Of a stretch of 64,000 nucleotides of DNA, positions 27,163 through 36,612 are shown in pieces. The DNA lies in contig NZ_ATFK01000001.1 in NCBI RefSeq assembly GCF_000413475.1, forward strand, positions 62,001-126,000. Reading direction: 5' to 3'. The DNA is from Streptococcus intermedius SK54 = ATCC 27335. Its GTDB lineage: Bacteria > Bacillota > Bacilli > Lactobacillales > Streptococcaceae. A program made the translations under genes and the position numbers. The stretch's first letter is position 1. Every line of letters starts with the position of its first letter. Under the pieces are notes generated by a model. That model had not been told where the DNA came from. It made no database searches and saw only the letters and a list, made by a program, of their open reading frames with translations.

Positions 27163-28506
27163 ATGAAATTTACAGAATTTAAGTTTAAAGATTATATTCA
27201 AGAGGCATTATTAGATTTGAACTTTTTCGAGGCGACAGAAGTACAGGAAAAATTGATTCCAATCGTACTTGCGGGTCGAGATCTAGTTGGAGAGTCCAAA
27301 ACAGGTTCAGGGAAAACCCACACTTTTTTATTACCAATTTTTCAAAAGATTAATGAGGATGTAGAGAACGTTCAGGCTGTCATTACAGCTCCCAGTCGTG
27401 AATTAGCTAGGCAAATTTATCAAGCCGCATGTCAGATTGCTGCTTTTTCTGATAAGGAAATTCGAGTGGCTAATTATGTTGGAGGGACTGATAAAAGTCG
27501 TCAAATTGGGAAATTAACTTCTAGTCAGCCGCATATTGTCATTGGCACGCCGGGTCGCATTTATGATTTGGTAGCCTCAGGTGATTTAGCTATTCATAAG
27601 GCACATACATTTGTAGTGGATGAAGCTGATGTGACACTTGATATGGGATTTTTGATAACAGTAGATAAGATTGCTTCCAGTCTGCCAAAAGATTTGCAAT
27701 TTCTTGTTTTTTCTGCGACCATTCCGCAAAAATTGCAACCATTTTTAAAAAAATACCTGTCAAATCCTGTTATCGAGCAAATCAAGACCAAAACAGTTAT
27801 TTCAGATACTATTGACAATTGGTTGATTTCCACAAAAGGCCGTGATAGGAATGCGCAGATTTATGAGATAACACAGCTGTTACAGCCTTATTTAGCGATG
27901 ATTTTTGTCAATACTAAGACACGAGCGGATGAATTGTATAGTTATCTAACAACACAGGGGCTCAAAGTGGCAAAGATTCATGGGGATATTGCACCGCGAG
28001 AACGCAAACGGATTATGAATCAGGTAAAAAAACTAGATTTTGAATATATTGTGGCGACAGATTTAGCAGCGCGGGGCATTGATATTGAAGGTGTCAGTCA
28101 TGTCATCAATGATGCAATTCCACAAGATTTATCTTTCTTCGTTCATCGAGTAGGCCGAACAGGTAGAAATGGACTGTCAGGGACAGCAATTACACTTTAT
28201 CAGCCAAGCGATGATTCAGATATCCGCGAGTTAGAGAAATTGGGTATCCACTTCATTCCTAAAATGATTAAAAATGGCGAGTTTCAAGATACCTATGATC
28301 GGGATCGTCGTGCGAATCGTGAAAAAACACCGGAGAAATTGGACACAGAAATGATTGGCTTGGTCAAAAAGAAAAAGAAGAAAATTAAACCGGGTTATAA
28401 GAAGAAGATTCAATGGGCCGTCAATGAAAAACGCCGTAAGACTAAACGTGCGGAAAGTCGTGCACGCGGGCGTGCAGAACGAAGAGCCAAGCGCCAACAG
28501 TTTTAG
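27163..28506 (+). CDS. DEAD-box RNA helicase (CshB-like)
   Basis: A 447-residue ATP-dependent helicase for RNA unwinding in ribosome assembly or decay. Motifs in order are Q-motif region (EATEVQEKLIP), Walker A ESKTGSGKT (about 44-52), PSRELARQI, DEAD in VVDEADVTLD, SAT in FSATIPQ, and the C-terminal helicase lobe with ATDLAARGIDIEG and HRVGRTGR. A strongly basic tail of some 60 residues (KKKKKKIKPGYKKK region) would bind RNA. TATAAT at 27127-27132 marks its promoter. CshB is my best guess among paralogues. Confidence 0.93.
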   Translation: MKFTEFKFKDYIQEALLDLNFFEATEVQEKLIPIVLAGRDLVGESKTGSGKTHTFLLPIFQKINEDVENVQAVITAPSRELARQIYQAACQIAAFSDKEIRVANYVGGTDKSRQIGKLTSSQPHIVIGTPGRIYDLVASGDLAIHKAHTFVVDEADVTLDMGFLITVDKIASSLPKDLQFLVFSATIPQKLQPFLKKYLSNPVIEQIKTKTVISDTIDNWLISTKGRDRNAQIYEITQLLQPYLAMIFVNTKTRADELYSYLTTQGLKVAKIHGDIAPRERKRIMNQVKKLDFEYIVATDLAARGIDIEGVSHVINDAIPQDLSFFVHRVGRTGRNGLSGTAITLYQPSDDSDIRELEKLGIHFIPKMIKNGEFQDTYDRDRRANREKTPEKLDTEMIGLVKKKKKKIKPGYKKKIQWAVNEKRRKTKRAESRARGRAERRAKRQQF

Positions 28507-28568
28507 CCTTAACATTTTTTTATTGCTTCCATAAATAAAAACAATTATTCTTTAGAAGACGAATGTGA

Positions 28569-28595
28569 TAGACTAGTTTTGCTAGTCTATTTTTA
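28569..28595 (+). terminator. Terminator of the helicase gene
   Basis: TAGACTAG and CTAGTCTA pair around TTTTG, followed by T6. Confidence 0.88.
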
Positions 28596-28608
28596 TCGTA
28601 GCAAATAA

Positions 28609-28637
28609 TTGGTGAAATAAAAAAATTGTGATAAAAT
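28609..28637 (+). promoter_or_regulatory. Promoter of the amino-acid ABC genes
   Basis: TTGGTG (28609-28614) and TAAAAT (28632-28637) with a 17-bp spacer. The -10 lies over a possible GTG start at 28628, which makes ATG 28667 the better start of the permease. Confidence 0.55.
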
Positions 28638-28666
28638 TAGGCATTATTGAGAAAGGGAAGGTTGCT

Positions 28667-29476
28667 ATGATTGTTACAACAGTGATGTTAACCTCTAATT
28701 GGTATCAAGAATTAGTTCAGAAGATTCCAGACGGTCAGCTTTTTAGTTGGCGATCGGTATTTGATGGATTACCAAGAATTATTGAAAAATTGCCAATAAC
28801 GTTGATGTTGACGTTAGGGGGAGCTTTTTTTGGATTGATTTTGGCTCTCATTTTTGCAATTGTCAAAATCAGTCGGGTGAAGATCTTATACCCCCTACAG
28901 GCATCTTTCGTGAGTTTTTTGCGAGGGACACCTGTGCTTGTTCAGCTTATGCTGACTTATTATGGGATTCCTTTGCTCCTGAAAGCAATCAACTTACGAT
29001 TCGGGACAGGGCTAAATATTAATGCTATTCCAGCTTATCTATTTGCAATTGTAGCCTTTGCCTTTAATGAAGCAGCTTATGCCAGCGAAACTATTCGAGC
29101 AGCGATTTTATCAGTAGATTCGGGTGAGGTTGAAGCGGCTCGTAGTTTAGGAATGACAAATGGTCAGGTTTACCGCCGTATTATTATTCCAAATGCAGCA
29201 GTAGTTGCTACACCGACCTTGATTAACTCTTTGATTGGTTTGACTAAAGGTACTTCTCTAGCTTTCAGCGCAGGAGTTGTCGAAGTTTTTGCTCAAGCAC
29301 AGATTTTGGGTGGTACGGATTATCGTTACTTTGAGCGATTTATCTCGGTGGCTCTTGTCTATTGGGGTGTGAATATAGTGATTGAAGCACTGGGGAGGTT
29401 TATCGAAAAGAAAATGGCGATTGAAGCGCCTGATAACCTCAACCCAAGACTAGAGGCGAAAGGAGATATTCGTTAA
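28667..29476 (+). CDS. Amino-acid ABC transporter permease
   Basis: A 269-residue HisM-type permease. Five helices surround the EAA loop EVEAARSLGMTNGQVYRRIIIP, and SFLRGTPVLVQL is the family motif. A GGGAAGG site precedes ATG 28667. The ATPase gene begins on the last base of its stop codon, so both are coupled. No binding-protein gene is next to it. The order with DUF4059 and trxB downstream is the same as in pneumococcus (SP_1461-SP_1458), where the substrate may be cystine or another polar amino acid. Confidence 0.93.
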   Translation: MIVTTVMLTSNWYQELVQKIPDGQLFSWRSVFDGLPRIIEKLPITLMLTLGGAFFGLILALIFAIVKISRVKILYPLQASFVSFLRGTPVLVQLMLTYYGIPLLLKAINLRFGTGLNINAIPAYLFAIVAFAFNEAAYASETIRAAILSVDSGEVEAARSLGMTNGQVYRRIIIPNAAVVATPTLINSLIGLTKGTSLAFSAGVVEVFAQAQILGGTDYRYFERFISVALVYWGVNIVIEALGRFIEKKMAIEAPDNLNPRLEAKGDIR

Positions 29477-30219
29477 TGATGCGTATTTCAAATCTCAGCA
29501 AATCCTTTTCTGGACAACTGGTTTTAAATAATCTTAGTTTAGAAATTCAAAAGGGGGAAGTTGTTGCCTTGATTGGCTCATCTGGTGCAGGGAAATCAAC
29601 CTTTCTGCGTAGCTTGAATTATCTAGAGCAACCAGATAGCGGGACGATAGCGATTGATGATTTTACAGTGGATTTTTCCAAGATTAGCAAAGAAGAAATT
29701 CTAACCTTGCGACGAAAATTGGCTATGGTATTTCAGCAGTTTAATCTTTTTGAGCGTCGAACAGCTTTGGACAATGTCAAAGAAGGTCTATTGGTTGTAA
29801 AAAAACTCTCAGACCGTGAAGCAACGACTCTTGCTAAAGAAGAACTAGCAAAGGTTGGTTTGTCAGATCGTGAAAATCACTACCCACGGCATTTATCAGG
29901 TGGGCAAAAACAACGAGTTGCTTTAGCACGTGCGCTTGCGATGAAGCCAGATGTTTTACTTTTAGATGAGCCAACATCAGCCCTTGATCCTGAACTAGTA
30001 GGAGAAGTCGAAAAATCCATTGCAGATGCAGCCCAGGCCGGGCAGACCATGATTTTAGTCAGTCATGATATGTCTTTTGTGTCTCAAGTGGCAGACAAGG
30101 TATTGTTTTTAGATAAGGGACACATTATTGAAGTAGGGACTCCTGATGAAATGATAAACTACCCTAAGGAAGAGCGCACAAAAGAATTTTTTGCCAGTTA
30201 CAAACGGACATATATTTGA
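29476..30219 (+). CDS. Amino-acid ABC transporter ATP-binding protein
   Basis: A 247-residue GlnQ/HisP-type ATPase with Walker A GSSGAGKST (about 33-41), Q loop MVFQQFNLFERR, signature LSGGQKQR, Walker [14 protein letters not shown], and His in VSHDMSFVS. The end ([15 protein letters not shown]) is typical of amino-acid importers. ATG 29476 overlaps the permease stop by one base; ATG 29479 is an alternative start. Confidence 0.93.
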   Translation: MMRISNLSKSFSGQLVLNNLSLEIQKGEVVALIGSSGAGKSTFLRSLNYLEQPDSGTIAIDDFTVDFSKISKEEILTLRRKLAMVFQQFNLFERRTALDNVKEGLLVVKKLSDREATTLAKEELAKVGLSDRENHYPRHLSGGQKQRVALARALAMKPDVLLLDEPTSALDPELVGEVEKSIADAAQAGQTMILVSHDMSFVSQVADKVLFLDKGHIIEVGTPDEMINYPKEERTKEFFASYKRTYI

Positions 30220-30232
30220 TATAATAGAAAAA

Positions 30233-30264
30233 GAAGCCCAGTTGGCCTTGCTAGCTGGGTTTAT
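30233..30264 (+). terminator. Terminator of the amino-acid ABC genes
   Basis: AAGCCCAG and CTGGGTTT pair around a 14-nt loop; the T tract is short, so read-through into the DUF4059 gene is possible. Confidence 0.6.
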
Positions 30265-30313
30265 TTCGGGCGAATTTATGTTAAGTAAAAGTTAATCTGA
30301 TGAGGAGAATGAC

Positions 30314-30538
30314 ATGCTATCTCGAGTTTTTTTACTCTATCTAGAGAGTTTGCTAATTACGACATTATTGGTAGGAAGTTTTCTAGGCTTATGGATCGGT
30401 CTTCGTGCTCTTCGACGTGTTGATAAAACTATCAAGAATCGACAAGCACATTTGTATGATATGTTGCTGATTGCAGTGATGACGATTCCAATTTTATCCT
30501 TTGCAATGATGGGGATTTTGCTTGTCTTAAAAGCATAA
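30314..30538 (+). CDS. DUF4059 small membrane protein
   Basis: A 74-residue protein with two hydrophobic helices (about 6-30 and 48-72) joined by a basic loop (RALRRVDKTIKNRQ). It matches the streptococcal DUF4059 family, which lies before trxB in many species. The start has a GAGGAG site. Function unknown; the link to thioredoxin reductase is by position only. Confidence 0.8.
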   Translation: MLSRVFLLYLESLLITTLLVGSFLGLWIGLRALRRVDKTIKNRQAHLYDMLLIAVMTIPILSFAMMGILLVLKA

Positions 30539-30600
30539 TTCTTGAAAAAAAGCTCTACTAACGTTAGAATAACAGTGATTACAATGAAGGAAGTGATGAT

Positions 30601-31512
30601 ATGTATGATACAATTATTATTGGAGCAGGACCAGCAGGAATAACAGCAGCGCTCTATGCTGCTCGTAGCAATCTGAAAGTAGCTCTTATAGAGCGTGGCA
30701 TTCCAGGTGGACAAATGAATAACACCTCAGATATTGAAAATTATCCTGGATATACTAATATCAGTGGTCCAGAACTAGCAGAAAAAATGTTTGAACCACT
30801 CGAAAATTTGGGAGTGGAGCATTTATTTGGGGTTGTTGAAAAAATTGAACAGCAGGGCACTATCAAAAAAGTCTATACAGAAGATAACGTTTTTGAAAGT
30901 AAGACACTTATTATTGCGACGGGTGCCTTTCACCGTCATCTGGGAGTACCGGGTGAAGAAGAATTAAACAGCCGCGGGGTATCTTATTGTGCTGTCTGTG
31001 ATGGCGCTTTTTTCCGAGATGAAGATCTTCTTGTCGTTGGTGGTGGTGATTCTGCGGTAGAAGAAGCGGTCTTTTTAACTCGTTTTGCAAAAACAGTGAC
31101 CATTATTCATCGCCGCAATGAGTTGCGCGCCCAAAAGTTACTACAGGATCGTGCCTTTGCCAATGAGAAGATTCATTTTATCTGGGATTCAGTTGTACAA
31201 GAAATTAAGGGGGACAATCGTGTTCAAAGTGTTGTCGTGGAAAATGTCAAAACAGGTGAAGTGTCAGAACATGAATTTGGCGGTGTCTTTATCTATGTGG
31301 GCTTGGATCCAGTTAGTGAGTTTGTCAAAGACTTAGGCATTACCAACGAATCTGGTTGGATCGTGACTGATCATCATATGAAAACAGCAATTTCTGGTAT
31401 CTATGCTATTGGTGATGTTCGGGAAAAAGACCTTCGTCAAATAACGACTGCTGTTGGTGATGGAGCGATCGCAGGGCAAGAAGTTTATAAATATATCACA
31501 GAGAATTGCTAA
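30601..31512 (+). CDS. trxB: Thioredoxin-disulfide reductase
   Basis: A 303-residue FAD/NADPH enzyme that keeps thioredoxin reduced in the cytoplasm. It has the FAD motif [18 protein letters not shown], the redox pair in [11 protein letters not shown], the NADPH motif [12 protein letters not shown], and the closing FAD motif [17 protein letters not shown] 30601 lies 62 bp after the DUF4059 gene, with GGAAGTG upstream. Full length. Confidence 0.96.
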   Translation: MYDTIIIGAGPAGITAALYAARSNLKVALIERGIPGGQMNNTSDIENYPGYTNISGPELAEKMFEPLENLGVEHLFGVVEKIEQQGTIKKVYTEDNVFESKTLIIATGAFHRHLGVPGEEELNSRGVSYCAVCDGAFFRDEDLLVVGGGDSAVEEAVFLTRFAKTVTIIHRRNELRAQKLLQDRAFANEKIHFIWDSVVQEIKGDNRVQSVVVENVKTGEVSEHEFGGVFIYVGLDPVSEFVKDLGITNESGWIVTDHHMKTAISGIYAIGDVREKDLRQITTAVGDGAIAGQEVYKYITENC

Positions 31513-31538
31513 GACTGGATTCGCCTCCAGTCTTTTTT
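31511..31538 (+). terminator. Terminator of trxB
   Basis: AAGACTGGA and TCCAGTCTT pair around TTCGCC, followed by T6. The stem begins in the stop codon. Confidence 0.9.
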
Positions 31539-31631
31539 GTAAATATAGGTATATTGATGTGGTGATGGACTATAGATAAACGTTTAGCTCATCTTATCCT
31601 TGTGTTCCTTGTTTATGCTCTCATAAATAAC

Positions 31632-31660
31632 TAGTGAAATTGTCAGAATTGTGGTACAAT
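31632..31660 (+). promoter_or_regulatory. Promoter of the amino-acid permease gene
   Basis: TAGTGA (31632-31637) and TACAAT (31655-31660) with a 17-bp spacer. AATTGTCAGAATTGT within it is a poor (11/15) CodY-like match. Confidence 0.4.
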
Positions 31661-31690
31661 GGAAAAGTTCATGTGAAAAGGAGGCTTTGT

Positions 31691-33067
31691 ATGAGTGAAA
31701 ATAATTCCGAAAATAGTAAAAATAAAATGGAACGTGGTTTAAAAAATCGTCATGTTCAAATCATCGCTATTGCTGGGACGATTGGAACGGGACTTTTTTT
31801 AGGAGCAGGGCGTTCGATTAGTCTGACAGGACCATCTATTATTCTTATTTATATGTTGACGGGTGTCTTTATGTATTTAATGATGCGGGCGATTGGAGAA
31901 ATGTTGTACTATGATCCAGATCAACATACGTTTATTAATTTCATTACTAAATATCTTGGGAATGGATGGGGTTATTTTTCTGGTTGGTCCTATTGGATTT
32001 CTCTTGTTTTTATCGGTATGGCAGAAATCACAGCAGTTGCACAATATGTTCAATTTTGGTTTCCAACTTGGCCGGCTTGGCTGATTCAAATCGTCTTTTT
32101 AGCTGTTTTAAGTATGGTCAATCTGATTGCCGTTCGAGTATTTGGCGAAGTTGAATTTTGGTTTGCTATGGTCAAGATTGTAGCCATTATCGCCTTAATT
32201 GTAACTGCGGTTTTTATGGTGTTGACCGGTTTTAAAACGCCTAATGGTGTAGCTAGCATAAGCAATATTAGTCAAGAGTTTCAACTTTTTCCAAATGGAT
32301 TTATGAGTTTTGTCATGGGTTTCCAAATGGTTTTCTTTGCTTATCAAGCTATTGAGTTTATTGGAATAACAACATCTGAAACAGCGAATCCTCGTCAGGT
32401 ATTGCCAAAAGCTATTAAAGAGATTCCTTTGAGAATTGTTCTTTTCTACGGTGGATCGTTGTTGGCAATCATGGCGATTATTCCGTGGAAAGATTTAGCA
32501 ACGGCAGATTCGCCCTTTGTGATCGTATTCAAGCTGGCTGGTCTAAAGTGGGCTGCAGCTTTGATTAACTTCGTCGTATTGACTTCAGCTGCCTCAGCAT
32601 TAAATTCAACCTTGTATTCGACAGGGCGTCATTTGTATCAAATTGCACATGACTCACCAAATCGTTTTCTGAATGAACTTGGTGCTGCAAAATTATCTAG
32701 ACAAAATGTTCCACAAAATGCTATATTGACTTCGGCTGTAGTCATTGCTTTGGCTGCTTTTATTCAGGTATTACCAGGAGTATCAGATTCCTTTGCTTTG
32801 ATTACTGCTTCTTCATCGGGTGTCTATATTGCTATTTATGCCCTAACGATGATTGCGCATCTAAAATACCGAAAGTCACAAGAATTTCTATCTGATGGCT
32901 ATCTTATGCCAGCTTATAAATTCCTCAATCCACTAACCTTACTCTTTTTTGCTTTTGTGTTTGTAACGCTCTTTTTACAAAAATCAACCGTAGTAGGAGC
33001 AATTGGTTCAACCATTTGGATAGTTGTTTTTGGAATTTACAGTCAATGGAAGTTTAAAAGTAAATAA
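31691..33067 (+). CDS. Amino-acid permease, APC superfamily
   Basis: A 458-residue transporter with twelve helices of the amino-acid transporter (AAT) family. The start of helix 1 reads AIAGTIGTGLFLGAGRSI, the family's substrate-binding break, and GEMLYYDPDQHTFINF follows helix 2. It probably takes up an amino acid with protons (alanine, serine or asparagine types are close relatives). ATG 31691 has a strong AAAGGAGG site. It is a single-gene unit with promoter and terminator. Specificity cannot be read from sequence. Confidence 0.9.
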   Translation: MSENNSENSKNKMERGLKNRHVQIIAIAGTIGTGLFLGAGRSISLTGPSIILIYMLTGVFMYLMMRAIGEMLYYDPDQHTFINFITKYLGNGWGYFSGWSYWISLVFIGMAEITAVAQYVQFWFPTWPAWLIQIVFLAVLSMVNLIAVRVFGEVEFWFAMVKIVAIIALIVTAVFMVLTGFKTPNGVASISNISQEFQLFPNGFMSFVMGFQMVFFAYQAIEFIGITTSETANPRQVLPKAIKEIPLRIVLFYGGSLLAIMAIIPWKDLATADSPFVIVFKLAGLKWAAALINFVVLTSAASALNSTLYSTGRHLYQIAHDSPNRFLNELGAAKLSRQNVPQNAILTSAVVIALAAFIQVLPGVSDSFALITASSSGVYIAIYALTMIAHLKYRKSQEFLSDGYLMPAYKFLNPLTLLFFAFVFVTLFLQKSTVVGAIGSTIWIVVFGIYSQWKFKSK

Positions 33068-33079
33068 ATCAGATTATAA

Positions 33080-33112
33080 GGCATTCAGCACATCAAGCTG
33101 AATAGCTTTTTT
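33080..33112 (+). terminator. Terminator of the amino-acid permease gene
   Basis: GCATTCAGC and GCTGAATAGC pair around ACATCAA, followed by T6. Confidence 0.8.
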
Positions 33113-33179
33113 ATTGTACAGTGGATGCTTATAAATGAGTTATAATTTATAGTAGCATAGAGATAAAGGAGGGATATTG

Positions 33180-33599
33180 ATGAAAAAGTATTTAAAAAAG
33201 TGGGTGATCATATCTATCATCAGTGTAGCATTATTAGCAATAGGAGGTTTCCAAATGCTTTTATTTAAAACAGGAGAAGAACGGCGCAATCGAGAGTATG
33301 AGATTAGCTTAGTTAAGGCTTTGAAAAATTCTTATGCAGGAATTGAGGAGATTCATATTTCTGCCCCATCTTATGCTGACATTCCTTCTAAATCATGGGG
33401 AGCAGATGTGAAATTTATTTTTTCTGACGGGAAATCAGTAAAACATGTTCTAGCCTATGATAAAAATACTAAGGAAATCAGAATAGGTGTATACAACGAT
33501 AAAGACGAAGAATTTAAACATATTTTAGATTCTCGGCGTGGTCAAACGAAATCTAGGGTGAAAATAAAATATTCAGATAGTTCAGAGGGGAAACAGTAA
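33180..33599 (+). CDS. Small membrane-anchored protein next to a lipase-like gene
   Basis: A 139-residue protein with one N-terminal helix (about 9-30) after a basic start (MKKYLKKW), then an extracytoplasmic domain with alternating strands (KFIFSDGKSVKHVLAYDKN, IRIGVYND) and a basic C-terminus. I do not recognise the family. ATG 33180 follows AAAGGAGGG; TATAAT at 33141-33146 is a likely -10. Its stop overlaps the start of the lipase-like gene, so the two are made together. An immunity or chaperone role is possible but unproven. Confidence 0.65.
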   Translation: MKKYLKKWVIISIISVALLAIGGFQMLLFKTGEERRNREYEISLVKALKNSYAGIEEIHISAPSYADIPSKSWGADVKFIFSDGKSVKHVLAYDKNTKEIRIGVYNDKDEEFKHILDSRRGQTKSRVKIKYSDSSEGKQ

Positions 33600-34081
33600 T
33601 GACCTATACTTATACAGATCAACAACTAAGTGAATTAAATCGTGGGAAAAATGTTTATAGCGTCAATCCTGAGTATGCAAAGCGAAAAGAAAATAGAACC
33701 GCTATTGTTACAGAAAAACCTAATCATAAATTAAAGAAAGGAGAAGTAAACACCTTCACCACTCTCGGTGGTCAACGATTCCGCGTCATAGCAACCAAGT
33801 CAGATCCTAAGACTGGCTTTGATGGCATGGCAGTCGCACCGATTGTCAATGGCAGGGTGGATTATAAGAATGTGGCAGTGGTTGCAGCAGGGACAGATCC
33901 TAATAGTAAGACAAATTATGTGGGTCCCTTGTCGCGTGATGTAGTCAATGCTCTCTATCCCTTGTCACCCCAGTATGAGGTTGCGGATCAATTTGTAAAA
34001 GAAATAAAAGATAACCCCAAGTACGAAGTGACCCAGCTGACTGGCTATTCACAGGGATCAAATTCTCAAATGAAAATCTAA
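33599..34081 (+). pseudogene. Truncated lipase-like (alpha/beta hydrolase) gene
   Basis: A 160-residue product. From about residue 50 it reads as the N-terminal half of a lipase-like alpha/beta hydrolase (FRVIATKSDPKTGFDGMAVA, VAVVAAGTDPNS) and reaches the nucleophile elbow GYSQGS. It then stops after SNSQMKI. The region that should carry the catalytic Asp and His and the rest of the fold is missing. No signal peptide is seen. The start lies on the last base of the preceding gene's stop codon. Its pairing with a membrane protein recalls secreted lipase effectors with partner proteins; that is speculation. I call it a broken gene, although a short functional product cannot be ruled out. Confidence 0.6.
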
Positions 34082-34120
34082 GACTAAATGATTCCAGTTG
34101 CTACTGTCGATGGATATTTA

Positions 34121-34149
34121 TTCTTAGATTTTTAAATTTGTGTTATAAT
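34121..34149 (+). promoter_or_regulatory. Promoter of pncB-nadE
   Basis: TTCTTA (34121-34126) and TATAAT (34144-34149) with a 17-bp spacer. Confidence 0.5.
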
Positions 34150-34183
34150 GTAAGGTATCCATGGTAAAGGAGTGATGAATTTT

Positions 34184-35644
34184 ATGTATCCAGATGATAG
34201 TTTAACCTTGCATACGGACTTATATCAAATTAATATGATGCAGGTTTATTTTAGGGAAAATATTCATAATAAACGAGCAGTTTTTGAAGTGTATTTCCGC
34301 AAAGAGCCTTTTCACAGTGGCTATTCTGTTTTTGCAGGCTTGGAACGGATAATTCATTATTTAAATCATTTGACATTTTCAGAGAGTGATATTGCCTATC
34401 TTCGTTCTCTTGGTTATGATGAAGAATTTCTAGTTTATCTAGCCAATTTAAAATTGGAATTAACAGTACGCTCTGCACGAGAGGGCGACTTGGTCTTTGC
34501 TAATGAACCGATTGTTCAAGTAGAAGGCCCACTTGCCCAATGCCAATTGGTAGAAACAGCCTTATTAAATATTGTCAACTATCAAACTTTGGTAGCGACA
34601 AAAGCAGCTCGGATTCGCTCGGTGATTGAAGATGAGCCCTTAATGGAGTTTGGTACCCGCCGAGCACAAGAAATGGATGCAGCTATTTGGGGTACACGAG
34701 CTGCTGTCATTGGGGGAGCAAATGGAACCAGTAATGTGCGTGCTGGAAAACTCTTTGATATTCCAGTCTTGGGAACGCATGCTCATGCACTTGTTCAAGT
34801 CTATGGTAATGATTATGAAGCTTTCAAAGCATATGCTGAAACGCACCATGACTGTGTTTTCTTAGTGGATACCTATGATACGTTTCGTCTGGGTGTGCCA
34901 GCAGCTATTCGTGTGGCACGTGAAATGGGAGACAAAATCAATTTCCTCGGTGTCCGGATTGACTCAGGTGACTTGGCTTATATTTCTAAAAAAGTCCGGC
35001 AGCAACTGGATGAAGCTGGATTCCCAAATGCGAAAATCTATGCATCAAACGATTTGGATGAAAATACAATCCTCAACTTGAAAATGCAGAAAGCCAAAAT
35101 TGATGTTTGGGGCGTCGGAACGAAGCTCATCACTGCTTACGACCAGCCAGCACTGGGAGCCGTTTACAAGATTGTGGCTATTGAAGATGAAAATGGCAAT
35201 TTGCGCAATACGATCAAGCTCTCTAATAATGTGGAAAAAGTATCAACGCCAGGTAAAAAGCAAGTTTGGCGTATTACTAGCCGTGCAAAAGGAAAGTCGG
35301 AAGGGGATTACATCACTTATGACGGTGTAGACGTGAATGCTATCACCGAATTGGAAATGTTCCATCCGACCTACACTTACATTAATAAAACTGTGACAAA
35401 TTTTGATGCAGTACCTCTGTTGGTAGATATTTTTAAACAAGGCCAGCTTGTGTATGAATTGCCAACTTTAATGGAAATTCAAACATATGCTCGCAAAGAG
35501 TTTGATAAGTTGTGGGACGAGTACAAACGGGTTCTCAATCCGCAAGATTATCCTGTGGATTTGGCGCGTGATGTATGGCAAGACAAGGTAGATTTAATTG
35601 ATCAAATGCGCAAAAAAGCAAGCCAAATGGGAGAAACAAAATGA
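34184..35644 (+). CDS. pncB: Nicotinate phosphoribosyltransferase
   Basis: A 486-residue enzyme that joins nicotinate and PRPP to make nicotinate mononucleotide, the entry step of NAD salvage. Family landmarks are [17 protein letters not shown] at the start, [24 protein letters not shown], and [22 protein letters not shown] at 34165-34171 sits best for ATG 34184; ATG 34175 is too close to it. The stop overlaps nadE by 4 bp, so the two NAD-salvage enzymes are coupled. Confidence 0.95.
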   Translation: MYPDDSLTLHTDLYQINMMQVYFRENIHNKRAVFEVYFRKEPFHSGYSVFAGLERIIHYLNHLTFSESDIAYLRSLGYDEEFLVYLANLKLELTVRSAREGDLVFANEPIVQVEGPLAQCQLVETALLNIVNYQTLVATKAARIRSVIEDEPLMEFGTRRAQEMDAAIWGTRAAVIGGANGTSNVRAGKLFDIPVLGTHAHALVQVYGNDYEAFKAYAETHHDCVFLVDTYDTFRLGVPAAIRVAREMGDKINFLGVRIDSGDLAYISKKVRQQLDEAGFPNAKIYASNDLDENTILNLKMQKAKIDVWGVGTKLITAYDQPALGAVYKIVAIEDENGNLRNTIKLSNNVEKVSTPGKKQVWRITSRAKGKSEGDYITYDGVDVNAITELEMFHPTYTYINKTVTNFDAVPLLVDIFKQGQLVYELPTLMEIQTYARKEFDKLWDEYKRVLNPQDYPVDLARDVWQDKVDLIDQMRKKASQMGETK

Positions 35645-36465
35645 CCTTACAGGAAATAATTATCCAACAATTAGGTGTGAAACCTGTCATTGACCCACAA
35701 GAAGAAATCCGTAAATCTATTGATTTTTTAAAGGCTTATCTAAAAAAACATTCCTTTTTGAAGTCCTATGTGTTAGGGATTTCAGGTGGACAGGATTCAA
35801 CATTGGCAGGACGTTTAGCACAATTGGCAATAGAAGAAATGCGAGCTGAGACTGGCGATAATAACTATCAATTTATCGCAGTACGTTTACCATATGGAGT
35901 GCAGGCTGACGAAGCTGATGCCCAAAGAGCGCTCGCTTTTATCCAACCAGATGTCAGCCTTGTAGCAAATATCAAGGAATCTGCAGATGCGATGACAGCT
36001 GCTGTGGGAGCAACTGGTGCTAAGGTTTCAGACTTCAATAAAGGCAATATCAAAGCGAGGAGTCGTATGATTGCGCAGTATGCTTTAGCTGGCTCCTATA
36101 ATGGGGCGGTTATTGGAACGGATCATGCTGCAGAAAATGTGACAGCTTTCTTTACGAAATTTGGTGATGGTGGTGCAGATATTCTACCACTTTATCGTCT
36201 CAATAAACGTCAAGGGAAACAGCTATTGGCTGCCTTGGGTGCGGACCCCATTCTCTATGAGAAAGTGCCGATAGCAGACCTGGAAGAAGAAAAACCAGGG
36301 ATTGCAGACGAGGTTGCTCTCGGTGTTACCTACAATGAAATTGATGATTATCTGGAAGGTAAAACTGTATCGGAAGAAGCACAGGCGACCATTGAATCCT
36401 GGTGGCGTAAAGGGGAACATAAACGTCATTTGCCAATCACCATCTTCGATAATTTTTGGAAATAA
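35641..36465 (+). CDS. nadE: NH3-dependent NAD synthetase
   Basis: A 274-residue enzyme that turns nicotinate adenine dinucleotide into NAD. The PP-loop motif is [14 protein letters not shown] (about 46-59); ATP and NaAD contacts are in [26 protein letters not shown] and [19 protein letters not shown]. It has no glutaminase domain, so it uses ammonia. It overlaps pncB. The middle enzyme of the pathway, NadD, is not in the window. Confidence 0.96.
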   Translation: MTLQEIIIQQLGVKPVIDPQEEIRKSIDFLKAYLKKHSFLKSYVLGISGGQDSTLAGRLAQLAIEEMRAETGDNNYQFIAVRLPYGVQADEADAQRALAFIQPDVSLVANIKESADAMTAAVGATGAKVSDFNKGNIKARSRMIAQYALAGSYNGAVIGTDHAAENVTAFFTKFGDGGADILPLYRLNKRQGKQLLAALGADPILYEKVPIADLEEEKPGIADEVALGVTYNEIDDYLEGKTVSEEAQATIESWWRKGEHKRHLPITIFDNFWK

Positions 36466-36529
36466 GCAGAAGAATTGTTCTAACTTACGTTTTTTAAATC
36501 CGTAGGCTATTAAAATCAGATGTAGAACG

Positions 36530-36556
36530 AAAAAGTTAGGCGCGCCTAACTTTTTA
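36530..36556 (+). terminator. Terminator of pncB-nadE
   Basis: AAAAAGTTAGG and CCTAACTTTTT are perfectly paired around CGCG. The pepC -35 begins at the next base, so the T run is shared. Confidence 0.93.
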
Positions 36557-36585
36557 TTTGAAGAATTTTAAAAATAAGCTATAAT
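36557..36585 (+). promoter_or_regulatory. Promoter of pepC
   Basis: TTTGAA (36557-36562) and TATAAT (36580-36585) with a 17-bp spacer. Confidence 0.6.
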
Positions 36586-36612
36586 AGTGTGTAGAATTAA
36601 AAGGAGGTATCT

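Noticed and set aside
28628..28666. GTG 28628 as the permease start
   Set aside because: It lies in the likely -10 region of the promoter; ATG 28667 has a GGGAAGG site.
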